Origin: Pseudomonas putida
GTDB lineage: Bacteria; Pseudomonadota; Gammaproteobacteria; Pseudomonadales; Pseudomonadaceae
Direction: 5' to 3'
Assembly: GCF_026625125.1 (NCBI RefSeq)
Contig: NZ_CP113097.1
Location: 2,728,001 to 2,792,000 of the forward strand
DNA: 64,000 nt
The notes beneath the pieces were generated by a model, which worked only from the letters and a program-made list of their open reading frames with translations, did no database searches and was not told where the DNA came from. Shown here one piece after another: positions 51,839 through 61,133 of this stretch (position 1 is its first letter; each line of letters begins with the position of its first letter). The translations under genes were made by a program, and so were the position numbers.

Positions 51839-54376
51839 CTAGGCCAGCAGGTTTTCCAGGTTGTGCAGGATCGAGGCTGCGTCGTAGGGCTTGCGCACCA
51901 CCGGCACATGTTTCAAATGCTCGGGGATGTTCATGCTGTCGCCGTAGCCGGTGGCGAACAGGAAGGGGATATTCAGGTTGGTCAGCGCTTCGGCCACGGC
52001 AATGGAGGTGCCGGTGCCCAGGTTGATGTCCAGCACGGCGACATCCGGGGTGTGGCTGGCAAGCAACTTCAGGGCTTCGGCTTCAGAGCTGGCGGTGAGC
52101 ACTTCCTGCACCTGCGCATCGGCCAGGATCTGCTCAAGGCCAACCGCGATCACCAGCTGGTCTTCGAGTATCAGCACGCGCGCCTTGGCCAGGCTGCTGC
52201 AGTCTACCTGTGGCTGCTGGTGGGTAACGGCCGGGGTCTCGCTGGCGAGCTCTTCGACCAGCGTCAGGTGCTTCGCCGGAATCCGGAAGAAGCCCTGCAG
52301 GCCCTCTGGCCTGTATTCGAGAGTGCTGCTGCCACCCAGGTCGAACGGGATGCTTCGCTCGATCAGAACAGAGCCGAAGCCGCTGCGGGTCGGTGCCCGT
52401 ACGATTGGCCCGCCGCTCTCGCGCCAAGTGATGTCACAGGCCCCACCCGAGTCGACCACCCAGCTGACGGCCAGCTTGCCGCCCGCCCTGGACAAGGCCC
52501 CGTACTTGGCCGCATTGGTCGCCAGTTCGTGAAGCACCAGGGCCATCACCGAATAGGCGCGGGCATCGAGCAGCAGCGCGGGGCCGTTGAGCGCCAGTGC
52601 ATCGGCGCTGGTGCGGTAAGGCGACAGTTCGGCCTCCAGCAAGTTGCCAAAACGGCCGCCACCGTCACCGCGTACCACCTGATCATGTGCCAGGGACAAT
52701 GCCTGGATCCGCCCTTTGAGCGTCGCCACATAGCCACTGAGCGTCTGGTTTTCCGAGGTGGGGTGGGCCACCAGCGTACCGATGAGCGCAAGAATGTTCT
52801 TCACCCGGTGGTTCAGTTCCTCGTTGAGCATCCGCTGGCGAACAGCCGCCCTGGAACGCTCATCGGCCAGCAGTTCGCTGTTATGCAGCGCCACCTCGAC
52901 CACCGCCGCACGGATGGCTTCGCCAAACTGGCGGTCCTGCTCGGACCAGGGCAAGCAGTGGTGGTGGACTGTCTCTTTCCACACGGCGAAGCTCTTGCGG
53001 GGGGTGAGGCGGTCGCCCAGAGGGCCGCTTTCGTACGTCTTGTTGGGGTCGCCCGCCCAGTTCAGGGTTTCGACCACCTCCTTGCGAAACAGCATGAGGT
53101 AGTCACGTGGGTGCTGCGACATCGGGATGATCAGCACCCCCGCGACATCCAAGGCATAGTCCTTGGCTGCAGGGTGCGCCAGCGACAGGCAGTTCGACGC
53201 CCAGGTGCGGCCTTCGGCGACGCCTTCGGCAAAGCTGAGCAAACCGGGTACCGCCTGCCTTGGCGGCGTCAGCCCGGCCACGGTCCATTGGCCTTGCAGC
53301 GCCATGCCAATACCGTCGCAGGGGATCAGGCCCTGAAAGTCGGGCAAGCGCGCGCGCAGCAGTTCGTCGATGTCCGTTGTGCGGTGCGCATCGTGCAGCA
53401 GGTTGTCGAGCACCTGCCGGGCGTGGGCGGCGGCCTCCAGCGTTTGGCGGGCGTTGAGGGTCTGGATGTGCAGGGAAAAGAACTCGCCGAACATCTCAGC
53501 CGCGACCCGCTGCCCCATGCTCAGCGTGCGTGGTGCGTAATGGTGGCAGGCGATCAGCCCCCAAAGGGCACCGTCGACGATCACTGAAATCGACATGGAT
53601 GCGCCCACGCCCATGTTGTTCAGGTATTCGCAGTGAATCGGCGAAACGCTGCGCAGGTGGGCATAGGAGAGGTCGAGGGGCTCGCCAGACAAGTCCAGTA
53701 CCGGCTCGAGCGGCACGGTCTTGAAGTTGGCGTCGGAAATGACCCTCACCGGGTTACGCAGGTACAGTGCCCGGGCCTGCTGCGGAATGTCCGAGCCTGG
53801 GAAGTATTGCCCCAGGAAGCTCTCAAGCCCGCTACGCCTGGCTTCGGCCACGACCTTGCCAGCGCCGTCGGCGCCCAGCTGGTAGATCATCACGCGGTCG
53901 TAACCGAGCAGTGCGCGAACCCGCTTGGCGGTATCGGCCACGAGCCTGTCGGAGCGGTCGATCTCGCGCAATTGGGCGATGACCGTGCGCACCAGTTCGA
54001 TTGGTTCGGCGATGCTTTGGCTGGCAGGCTCGAACTCAAGGATGACAGTGCCCTTGAACAGGTGGGCAGACACGTCGAATGCTTTGCCTGAGGCCAGCAC
54101 CACGCCAAACGACAGCGCTGGTCGGGAAGCTTCCCTCACACGCGCCAGTGAGTTGCGCACCGTGTGGGCTGCCTCGACGCCGATGATTGCCTCCAGCCGT
54201 TGACCATTGACGCCGCCTGCCACGCCGAGCATGGACGCGGTATTTGCCGAGTGGCGCAGGACCAGGCTGGCTGAGGCGTCGCAGGCGAGCAGGCAGCCGT
54301 GTGGCTGGATGCTGCCCGGTATCTGGATCGGCTCGCGATCGCAATTGGTCAAGTTGACGTGAGGTTGCAAGGTCAT
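51839..54376 (-). CDS. Bacteriophytochrome histidine kinase with receiver domain
   Basis: 845 residues from ATG at 54374-54376 with GGCGGA upstream. The N-terminus has the PAS domain with the bilin-attachment Cys (NLTNCDREPIQIPGSIQPHG, C12), then GAF with YFPGSDIPQQARALYL (the PRxSDIP region) and the chromophore-pocket HLRSVSPIHCEYL and CHHYAPR, then PHY. The kinase is of the HWE type: LNEELNHRVKNILALI (His about 523), HELATNAAKYGAL and GSVLIERSIPF. The C-terminus is a receiver with the phosphorylation Asp in VLDINLG (D783). It senses red/far-red light if a biliverdin supply exists; no haem oxygenase gene is adjacent. Confidence 0.9.
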   Translation of the reverse strand: MTLQPHVNLTNCDREPIQIPGSIQPHGCLLACDASASLVLRHSANTASMLGVAGGVNGQRLEAIIGVEAAHTVRNSLARVREASRPALSFGVVLASGKAFDVSAHLFKGTVILEFEPASQSIAEPIELVRTVIAQLREIDRSDRLVADTAKRVRALLGYDRVMIYQLGADGAGKVVAEARRSGLESFLGQYFPGSDIPQQARALYLRNPVRVISDANFKTVPLEPVLDLSGEPLDLSYAHLRSVSPIHCEYLNNMGVGASMSISVIVDGALWGLIACHHYAPRTLSMGQRVAAEMFGEFFSLHIQTLNARQTLEAAAHARQVLDNLLHDAHRTTDIDELLRARLPDFQGLIPCDGIGMALQGQWTVAGLTPPRQAVPGLLSFAEGVAEGRTWASNCLSLAHPAAKDYALDVAGVLIIPMSQHPRDYLMLFRKEVVETLNWAGDPNKTYESGPLGDRLTPRKSFAVWKETVHHHCLPWSEQDRQFGEAIRAAVVEVALHNSELLADERSRAAVRQRMLNEELNHRVKNILALIGTLVAHPTSENQTLSGYVATLKGRIQALSLAHDQVVRGDGGGRFGNLLEAELSPYRTSADALALNGPALLLDARAYSVMALVLHELATNAAKYGALSRAGGKLAVSWVVDSGGACDITWRESGGPIVRAPTRSGFGSVLIERSIPFDLGGSSTLEYRPEGLQGFFRIPAKHLTLVEELASETPAVTHQQPQVDCSSLAKARVLILEDQLVIAVGLEQILADAQVQEVLTASSEAEALKLLASHTPDVAVLDINLGTGTSIAVAEALTNLNIPFLFATGYGDSMNIPEHLKHVPVVRKPYDAASILHNLENLLA

Positions 54377-54605
54377 GGTTTTCCGCCGGCAGTGCTAAGA
54401 CCGGCTGCCTGTGTGACCGCCGAGCATGTTCAAGCAAACGCAGTGTTCACAGTTGCATTAACTGGCGAGTCTAGCCTGCGCCTATGGCTTAGTCACCTTG
54501 GCGTCGCAGAGGTTTCGGCGGCTATCGCCCAAATTGCCATCAGCGGGTGCCGGCGCGATGGCTTGGGTGTGCAGGCTTGGGCCAAGGGCGCCGGGGCGGG
54601 TTGAC

Positions 54606-54776
54606 CTACGCCTGGAAGTCCGATGGGTTGGGCGCATCATTGAGTGCATCCTGGCGGATGTCGAGATATACGGCCGCTCCGCATACGCCGAGCAGGCCTA
54701 CCGAGGCGATCACGATGTCGCCCAGCAGCATGCCGGCGAGCAGGATCAACAAACTTAGCCTACAGAACAGCGCCAT
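54606..54776 (-). CDS. 56-residue membrane peptide
   Basis: Starts at ATG 54774-54776 with GGAGG 6 bases upstream; a longer frame upstream is not needed. Two hydrophobic segments (about 6-24 and 27-43) and an acidic tail (DIRQDALNDAPNPSDFQA). No family recognised. It lies between the FUSC-type gene and the phytochrome kinase on the same strand. Confidence 0.5.
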   Translation of the reverse strand: MALFCRLSLLILLAGMLLGDIVIASVGLLGVCGAAVYLDIRQDALNDAPNPSDFQA

Positions 54777-54916
54777 GGCCACCTCCTTGGCAATTGGGAT
54801 GCGCGATGCCCCGTACCCTATCGCCTGAGGCCCAGGGATGCAGCCTTGCCTGCTGGTTGTGGCAATCCTGGCGCCCGCTTTGGCAGAACGAGCGCCTTCG
54901 GGGCGCGAACGGTGGT

Positions 54917-56056
54917 TCACCTGCCTGATCTGGTGTCCGTTTTGCCCTGCGCGCGTAGGTGGACTAACAGGTTCGCCAGTTGCACTGCACCGATCAGGAT
55001 GAAGCCGGCAACGATACCTTCCAGGCGTATCAGCCCAGGTTCAGGGCTGGCATCGGCATAGGCGTCCGGCACCATCACCACCAGGTACACCAGCGCGAAC
55101 TGAGTGCCGGCATAGGCGAAGGAGCGGTTGCTGTTCTCGATATGCCGGCCCAACAGCACCCCGATGCACATCACCAAGGTCATGGCCAGCCAGTTCGAAC
55201 CCATCAACCCCAGTGCCAGCCAAGCGCACGCGGCGCCGGCAGCACAGCCGATCAGGCGATGGATATTGCGCAGGGTCACTGCCTTGCTGCCAGGCACCAG
55301 CGCGGCTGGCGGCACCATCATCACCGCCATGATGGTAATGGCTGCCTGGCTTAGCCCCTCGACGGCGAGCCACTGGCCCAGCAGTGGAATCAGTGCCAGC
55401 GCAACGCCGGCCTGCAGGGCGTGCACCCGCATGCTGCGGGTAACCTTGGCGGGCAGGGCCGCCTTGGCAAGCGGGGCGTGCGCTGTGACGACAGGCAACG
55501 CGCGCCTCACTGTGTGGCCAGAGAGCATCGCCACGAACCAGCAGGCCAGGGTACCGCAGGCCACTTCTTCGATCCGGGTTCTGGCGAAGTACAGCACGGC
55601 ATCGGGGTCGTCGGCCTGCAGGCTCGCGATAGACACCATGGCGAAGGTAAGCCCGGTGAACAACCACGCATAACCATGGGCATAGCGGATGGCACACAGC
55701 AACGTGGCAGCACCGACCAGGCCGATGACCAGGCCAAGCCAGTGCCCGGGCAGCCCCGTGCGCGTCGCGAGTACGGCAGCGGCCATGGCGCCGGCCGCGG
55801 TGCCGATGATTCTCAGCCCGCCCCGATAGACAGTGTCGTGCAGGCTGGAGCGCATGACCATGTACCCACTGAACGCGGCCCAGCCGACATTGGCAACGCC
55901 CAGGTAGTGCGCCATGGCTATGGCCAGCAGCACTGAAAGCAGGGTTTCCGCCTCGTCGACCAGGCGCTGGGGCAGCCGCTGTGGGGTGACGAACTCCGAA
56001 CGTATGCCTTGGCAGAATTTCGCCAGGCCGTGCCAAGGTGAGTGTTGATCGGACAT
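54917..56056 (-). CDS. FUSC-type inner membrane protein
   Basis: 379 residues from ATG at 56054-56056. Two blocks of hydrophobic helices (about 40-175 and 210-365), with VGWAAFSGYMVMRSS, RIIGTAAGAMAAAVLAT in the first, and a homologous RNIHRLIGCAAGAACAWLAL in the second. This is the FUSC/aromatic acid exporter (AaeB/YccS) fold. Possibly an efflux component; no membrane-fusion partner is adjacent, so the role is open. Confidence 0.78.
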   Translation of the reverse strand: MSDQHSPWHGLAKFCQGIRSEFVTPQRLPQRLVDEAETLLSVLLAIAMAHYLGVANVGWAAFSGYMVMRSSLHDTVYRGGLRIIGTAAGAMAAAVLATRTGLPGHWLGLVIGLVGAATLLCAIRYAHGYAWLFTGLTFAMVSIASLQADDPDAVLYFARTRIEEVACGTLACWFVAMLSGHTVRRALPVVTAHAPLAKAALPAKVTRSMRVHALQAGVALALIPLLGQWLAVEGLSQAAITIMAVMMVPPAALVPGSKAVTLRNIHRLIGCAAGAACAWLALGLMGSNWLAMTLVMCIGVLLGRHIENSNRSFAYAGTQFALVYLVVMVPDAYADASPEPGLIRLEGIVAGFILIGAVQLANLLVHLRAQGKTDTRSGR

Positions 56057-56191
56057 TGCAGTACCGTGACCATGTTCGACGGCGTGGCGCGACCTGCCAC
56101 TGGCCCCTGAGCACAGGATAGGCCAGCAGCGGGCAGTGGTCGGTTTACCTAATCCCCCTGGGGTACTGCACTGTTGCCATGAACCTCTGCT

Positions 56192-57199
56192 TCAAAAGCC
56201 TTCCAGCACGATCTTGCCGCGGGCTTTGCCGCTTTCGAGCAGGGCATGGGCGCGCCGCAGGTTGTCAGCGCTGATGGCGCCGTAGTGCTCGCCCACGGTG
56301 GTCTTGAGCACACCCTCGTCGACCAGGGCCGACACGCGCTCGAGCAACTGATGCTGTTTGATCATGTCTTCGGTCGTGTACAGCGAACGGGTGAACATCA
56401 GCTCCCAGTGCAGCGACAATGACTTGCGTTTGAGCGGCACGACGTCCAGTTGGGCGGGGTCATCGATCAGCGCAAGCTTGCCTTGCGGCCGAAGCACTTC
56501 CACCAGTTGCGCCAGGTAAGCGTCGGTGTGCGTCAGGCTGATCACATAATCCACTGGCTCCAGGGCGTGCTCTGCCAGTTGCTGGGGAATCGAAACGGTG
56601 TGATCGATCACATGGTGGGCACCCAGTTCGCTGACCCATTGCTGGGTTTGTGGGCGCGATGCCGTGCCGATCACGGTCAGTTGCGTCAGCTGCCTGGCCA
56701 GCTGCACCAGGATCGACCCAACGCCGCCACCGGCGCCAATGATCAGCAGGCGTTGCCCCTTGCCACCGTGCTGCTCAACGCCCAGGCGGTCGAACAGCAG
56801 TTCCCAGGCGGTGATGGACGTCAGCGGCAAGGCTGCGGCACTGGCATCGTCCAGGCTGCGGGGTTTACGCCCGACGATGCGCTCATCCACCAGGTGGTAC
56901 TCGCTGTAGCTGCCAGGGCGGTCGATGGCACCGGCATAGAACACCTCGTCACCGGGCTGGAACAGTGTCACCGCGTTGCCGACCTCGCGCACGATACCGA
57001 CCGCATCCCAGCCCAGCACCTGCGGCTGGTCGGCGCTGCGCGAGGCCCTTACCTTGGTGTCCACCGGGTTGACCGCAATGGCCTTGACTTCGACCAGCAG
57101 ATCGCGGGCACCTGGGGTGGGCTTGGGCAGATCGGCCTCGTACAGCGACTGCGGGTCCTGAATCGGCAAACCGGGTTGGGTGAAAACAATGGCCTTCAT
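56192..57199 (-). CDS. Zinc-type (QOR/MDR family) alcohol dehydrogenase-like protein
   Basis: 335 residues from ATG at 57197-57199, chosen because GAGGT is 7 bases upstream of it and too close to the ATG at 57203. MDR features: VKAIAVNPVDTKVRAS, GWDAVGIVREVG, GDEVFYAG, and the nucleotide-binding GAGGGVGSILVQLA. The cysteine zinc ligands of classical ADHs are absent, so it is a quinone-oxidoreductase-type NADPH enzyme. Single gene, no clear partners. Confidence 0.82.
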   Translation of the reverse strand: MKAIVFTQPGLPIQDPQSLYEADLPKPTPGARDLLVEVKAIAVNPVDTKVRASRSADQPQVLGWDAVGIVREVGNAVTLFQPGDEVFYAGAIDRPGSYSEYHLVDERIVGRKPRSLDDASAAALPLTSITAWELLFDRLGVEQHGGKGQRLLIIGAGGGVGSILVQLARQLTQLTVIGTASRPQTQQWVSELGAHHVIDHTVSIPQQLAEHALEPVDYVISLTHTDAYLAQLVEVLRPQGKLALIDDPAQLDVVPLKRKSLSLHWELMFTRSLYTTEDMIKQHQLLERVSALVDEGVLKTTVGEHYGAISADNLRRAHALLESGKARGKIVLEGF

Positions 57200-57336
57200 T
57201 GCCATGACCTCGTTAGGGGAAGGAGTGCTGCTGAGGCTACCTGCATTGTGTTGAGTCAAAAACAGGGGCAATCGGATAAGACTTTCACTTTTACGGTGAA
57301 AATCAGCCGCGCCGCGCCTGTTTCGGTCGGCGCGGC

Positions 57337-58257
57337 TCAAAGCCTCTGCAGCGCCGGGGTTGGCTCGTTACACAGCGACAGCACCCCGCGTTCCGGCGAG
57401 TTGAACATCGACTTGAGATTGCTTTCGATATTGCGGCAAAAGTCTTCGGTACGGATGCGGTGCTGGCTGTTGCCGAACGGCGCCTGAAGGTCCGTGCCGA
57501 TCCGTTCCATGGCCAGCAGCATGCAGCCCACGACCGTCGATACGACCGGCGTGAACCAGCCTAAGGTTGGAACCAGGCTCAGCGGCATGATGATGCAGAA
57601 CAGCGTGCCAAACAGCCTGGGGAAATACACATAAGGGTAGGGCAGCGGTGTATTGGCGATACGCTCCATGCCGCCTTGCCAGTTCGACAGGTCTACCAGG
57701 GTCGACTCGATGCGCGCCAGCCTGATGCTGTCCAGGCGACCTTCGTTGAACTCGTGCGTGATCAATTCTGCCGAACCGCTGAGAATGTCGTTGGGCACGT
57801 TGCTGGACCCGGCCAGGCGGGCCCGTTCACTTTCAGTGAGCAAAGCGCCCAGCGCTTCGGGGTTTCTGTCGCCACCCAGGTGCATGCGCAGGGCATGCAG
57901 ATAAGCCACGTGCCGGCGCATGAGCTGGGCTTTGACCGGGTTCAGGCCCTGGCTGTCTTCGATGAGGGTAAGCACCTGCCGGCCCAGGCTGCGCGAGCTG
58001 TTGACCATCGACCCCCACAGCGTCCTGGCCTCCCACCAGCGATTGTACGCACTGGAGTTGCGAAAGCTGATGAGCACCACCAGCGCGGAGCACAACAGCG
58101 TCAGGGGCATCAGCGGAAGCTCGAACCCGTAGCCTGTGACCAGCATGGCATCGAGGGTAACGGCCACGTCCCACAGCAGTAGCCACAGCAGCGACCACCC
58201 GACGTATGTGACCGTCCTGGCCAGGCATTTCCATTTCATATCCAGTGCGTGGGTCAT
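57337..58257 (-). CDS. Bestrophin-like channel
   Basis: 306 residues from ATG at 58255-58257 with AAGGAG 7-8 bases upstream. ISFRNSSAYNRWWEARTLWGSMVNSSR is the most conserved segment of bacterial bestrophins; several membrane helices flank it. Bacterial members conduct cations. Divergent from the hybrid kinase gene. Confidence 0.85.
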   Translation of the reverse strand: MTHALDMKWKCLARTVTYVGWSLLWLLLWDVAVTLDAMLVTGYGFELPLMPLTLLCSALVVLISFRNSSAYNRWWEARTLWGSMVNSSRSLGRQVLTLIEDSQGLNPVKAQLMRRHVAYLHALRMHLGGDRNPEALGALLTESERARLAGSSNVPNDILSGSAELITHEFNEGRLDSIRLARIESTLVDLSNWQGGMERIANTPLPYPYVYFPRLFGTLFCIIMPLSLVPTLGWFTPVVSTVVGCMLLAMERIGTDLQAPFGNSQHRIRTEDFCRNIESNLKSMFNSPERGVLSLCNEPTPALQRL

Positions 58258-58328
58258 GGCACAACTCCTTGTAAGCCCTTTGAAGACGGGCGAAAGCGCC
58301 TTTGCTGGGGACAGGTTAAGGTGCCAGA

Positions 58329-58358
58329 CTTAATCGCAGCTTAATCTTGAGCTTGAGC
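58329..58358. promoter_or_regulatory. Direct heptamer repeats in divergent promoter region
   Basis: CTTAATC at 58329-58335 and 58340-58346 (11-base period), followed by overlapping CTTGAGC units at 58346-58352 and 58352-58358. The 11-base phasing is that of OmpR/PhoB-class response regulator boxes. It lies between the divergent bestrophin and hybrid kinase genes. Confidence 0.35.
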
Positions 58359-58428
58359 ATGGTGGAGCCTTCCGGCGCTTGGCGCAGGTGTGCGACCATG
58401 GCCGACGGTTGTCACTGAGAGACAGGTT

Positions 58429-60498
58429 ATGGATCGCGAAAGTCCTGGCATTTACAGCCCTACTGGCGCGTCTGCAGCGCAGAACCAGGAACATGCGTTT
58501 CCAACCAATACTGCAGAGCGATTGCAGCTGGCGCTCGATGCAGGTGCCATCATCGGCACCTGGTTATGGGATATCCCCAACAACCAGGTCACAGCCGATG
58601 AGCGCTTCTCCCGATCCTTCGGGCTGTCGGCAGACAGGTGCATGGCGGGCATACCGATCGAAGAAGCGTTCGCCTCCATTCACCCGCACGACCGTGAGCG
58701 AGTCTGGGCAGACATCCAGCAAGCGATGGACCGTGGTGGGGCATTCAGGTGCGAGTACCGGGTGCGTCACGACGATGGCGGCTACAGATGGGTCGAGGCC
58801 AATGGCCGCGCACAGCACGACCTGCAAGGTGTGGCTGTGCGCTTCCCTGGCATACTCATGGATATCGAGTCGCGGCGTTCGGCAGAGGCTGAGCGCGACA
58901 GGATGTCGGCCCTTTTGCGAACATTCACGGCAGCGGTGCCCGGGGTTGTCTATGCCAAGGACCTGGCGGGGCGCATGCTGGTGGCCAACCATGGGGCCAC
59001 GCAACTGATCGGCAAGCCGCCGGAGTTCTACCTGGGCAAGACCGATGTCGAGTTCCTGGAGGACAAAGCCCAGGCTCGCCAGGTGATGGAGACAGATCAG
59101 CGCATCATGCACGGCGGTGTGGCCGAGCAGATCGAGGAACGGGTCGACATGCCCGATGGCTCGGCGACCTACTGGCTGTCCATCAAGGCCCCGCTGCTGA
59201 GCGACACCGGCGAAGTCATGGGCCTGATCGGGTCCTCCATCGATGTAACCGCCCGCAAAAATGCTGAATCCAAGTTGCGTGAGCTCAACCGTACGCTGGA
59301 AGCACGCATCGAGGAAGCCGTGGCCGAGCGCGAAGCGGCCCAGGCGGCGCTGCGTCAGTCGCAGAAGATGGAAGCGGTCGGCCAACTGACCGGGGGGATT
59401 GCCCACGACTTCAACAACCTGTTGGCAGGCATCACTGGCAGCCTGGACCTGATCAAGCTGCGTTTGAACCAGGGGCGGGTCGCGGACGTGGAGCGTTACT
59501 TGTCGGTAGCGCAAGGGGCTGCCCAGCGTGCTGCCTCACTGACACACCGCCTGCTGGCATTCTCGCGCCGCCAGACGTTGCTGCCTGAGCATACCGACGT
59601 CAATACCTTGATCAGCGATATGGAAGAGCTGATTCGTCGAACGGTCGGCCCCTCGATCAACCTGCGGGTGCTGCTCAATGCGCAGGCCAGCACGTGCCTG
59701 GTCGACCCGGCGCAAGTCGAAAATGCGTTGCTCAATCTCTGTATCAATAGCCGTGACGCCGGCGGCGGTGAGATAGCCATCAGTACATTCGACCAAGTGC
59801 TGCAGCCAGGCCTGGACCTCGATCCAGAGCTGTCCCCCGGAACGTATCTGACAGTTTGCGTGGCTGACAATGGCATCGGTATGAATGCCGAAACACTCAG
59901 CCGCGCATTCGAGCCCTTTTTCACGACAAAGCCGGTCGGTGCGGGCACCGGGCTGGGCTTGTCGATGATCTATGGGTTCGCCAAACAGTCAGGGGGGCAG
60001 GTGAAGATCGAATCGCAGGAGGGCGCAGGCACCCGCGTCTACCTGCAGTTACCCAGCCAAGCCGCCCGTGCAGGCCAGGATGCGTCTGTACGAGCGCCAG
60101 TGAAGGCGCCGCCGGTGCTATCCGGTGCCACGGTCCTGGTGGTCGACGATGAGCCCTCGGTGCGGATGTTCGTCAGCGAAGCCCTGGGCAGCTGTGGCTA
60201 TGTCGTGATTGAAGCGGCTGACAGCCTGGCGGGCTTGCAACTGCTGCGCTCGGATACGCGTATCGACCTGTTGGTGACGGACATAGGCCTGCCTGGTGGC
60301 ATCGACGGCCGGCAGATGGCGCAGACGGGCCGCCTTTGCAGGCCTGGGTTGCCGGTGCTGTTCATGACCGGGTATGCGCAGCCGCATGTACTGGACCAGG
60401 CCCCGATGGAAGCGCACACGGCAGTGCTGACAAAGCCGTTTGCACTCGAAGCGCTGTCGCTGAACGTCAATACGCTGCTTGGACATTCAAGCCGATAA
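58429..60498 (+). CDS. Hybrid sensor histidine kinase (PAS-PAS-HK-receiver)
   Basis: 689 residues from ATG 58429 with ACAGG upstream. Two PAS domains (about 30-155 and 165-280; second has FTAAVPGVVYAKDLAGRM), a coiled segment, and HisKA with AVGQLTGGIAHDFNNLLAG (H326). The ATPase domain has N/G boxes NALLNLCINSRDA, DNGIGM and GTGLGLSMIYGF. The C-terminal receiver has its Asp in VTDIGLP (D618). No signal peptide or membrane segment, so it senses a cytoplasmic signal. No DNA-binding response regulator is next to it, so the phosphorelay partner is elsewhere. Confidence 0.88.
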   Translation: MDRESPGIYSPTGASAAQNQEHAFPTNTAERLQLALDAGAIIGTWLWDIPNNQVTADERFSRSFGLSADRCMAGIPIEEAFASIHPHDRERVWADIQQAMDRGGAFRCEYRVRHDDGGYRWVEANGRAQHDLQGVAVRFPGILMDIESRRSAEAERDRMSALLRTFTAAVPGVVYAKDLAGRMLVANHGATQLIGKPPEFYLGKTDVEFLEDKAQARQVMETDQRIMHGGVAEQIEERVDMPDGSATYWLSIKAPLLSDTGEVMGLIGSSIDVTARKNAESKLRELNRTLEARIEEAVAEREAAQAALRQSQKMEAVGQLTGGIAHDFNNLLAGITGSLDLIKLRLNQGRVADVERYLSVAQGAAQRAASLTHRLLAFSRRQTLLPEHTDVNTLISDMEELIRRTVGPSINLRVLLNAQASTCLVDPAQVENALLNLCINSRDAGGGEIAISTFDQVLQPGLDLDPELSPGTYLTVCVADNGIGMNAETLSRAFEPFFTTKPVGAGTGLGLSMIYGFAKQSGGQVKIESQEGAGTRVYLQLPSQAARAGQDASVRAPVKAPPVLSGATVLVVDDEPSVRMFVSEALGSCGYVVIEAADSLAGLQLLRSDTRIDLLVTDIGLPGGIDGRQMAQTGRLCRPGLPVLFMTGYAQPHVLDQAPMEAHTAVLTKPFALEALSLNVNTLLGHSSR

Positions 60499-60561
60499 CG
60501 GCTGGACGCTGCTGTTGCGCCTCACGGTTCAGCGCGTGCAGCACTTTTGCAACGGCGGTGA

Positions 60562-61116
60562 TCAGTGCTCGACAGGGCAAGTGCTGTTCGTCGACGAAGC
60601 CGCTTGACTGATCAGGGCCACCAGGCGCTTGACGTTGGCTTGCTGGGCGATCACAACGTCATCGATGCTATTGCCGGCCGCCGTCTGCAAGGTGCTGCGG
60701 CAAGTCAGCTGGGCATCGGCGCCGCGTGCTCGCAAGCGCCATCGTGCGTCCAGCAGGGCATACTGCCCGGGCACCGAATCGAACCGTTGCACATCCACCC
60801 GCAGTGACAGCTTGCGCGCAGGGCGGGTGTTGCTCAATTGGTCGATCAAGGCGCTGCGCAGCTCATCCACCAGGGTGGCGCCCCACCACTGCGTCTCGAG
60901 GATGGCCAGGCTGCTATTACCTTGACGGATCACCAGTTGGGGCCGGTCGACCTGGGGCGGCACGCTGACACTTTCAAGCAGGATTTCGTCCGTGGCGGCG
61001 TGGGAGGACGGCGCAGGCATCGCCGGCGTGAGGGTATGGAACTGGATAGGGTCACTGCGGCAGGCGCCCAATGCCATCAGCGCGACCAGCAGGGTAATCC
61101 TTGGCAACGGGGTCAT
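60562..61116 (-). CDS. pqiC: PqiC-type lipoprotein
   Basis: 184 residues from ATG at 61114-61116 with AGGAGT 7 bases upstream, 17 bases after pqiB. Signal peptide with lipobox ALGAC, so an outer-membrane lipoprotein. ABC-type LPS/phospholipid transport auxiliary (DUF330) features: PPQVDRPQLVIRQG and WWGATLVDELRSALIDQL. Partner of PqiB in the intermembrane lipid bridge. Confidence 0.85.
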   Translation of the reverse strand: MTPLPRITLLVALMALGACRSDPIQFHTLTPAMPAPSSHAATDEILLESVSVPPQVDRPQLVIRQGNSSLAILETQWWGATLVDELRSALIDQLSNTRPARKLSLRVDVQRFDSVPGQYALLDARWRLRARGADAQLTCRSTLQTAAGNSIDDVVIAQQANVKRLVALISQAASSTNSTCPVEH

Positions 61117-61133
61117 GCTCAACACTCCTGTGG

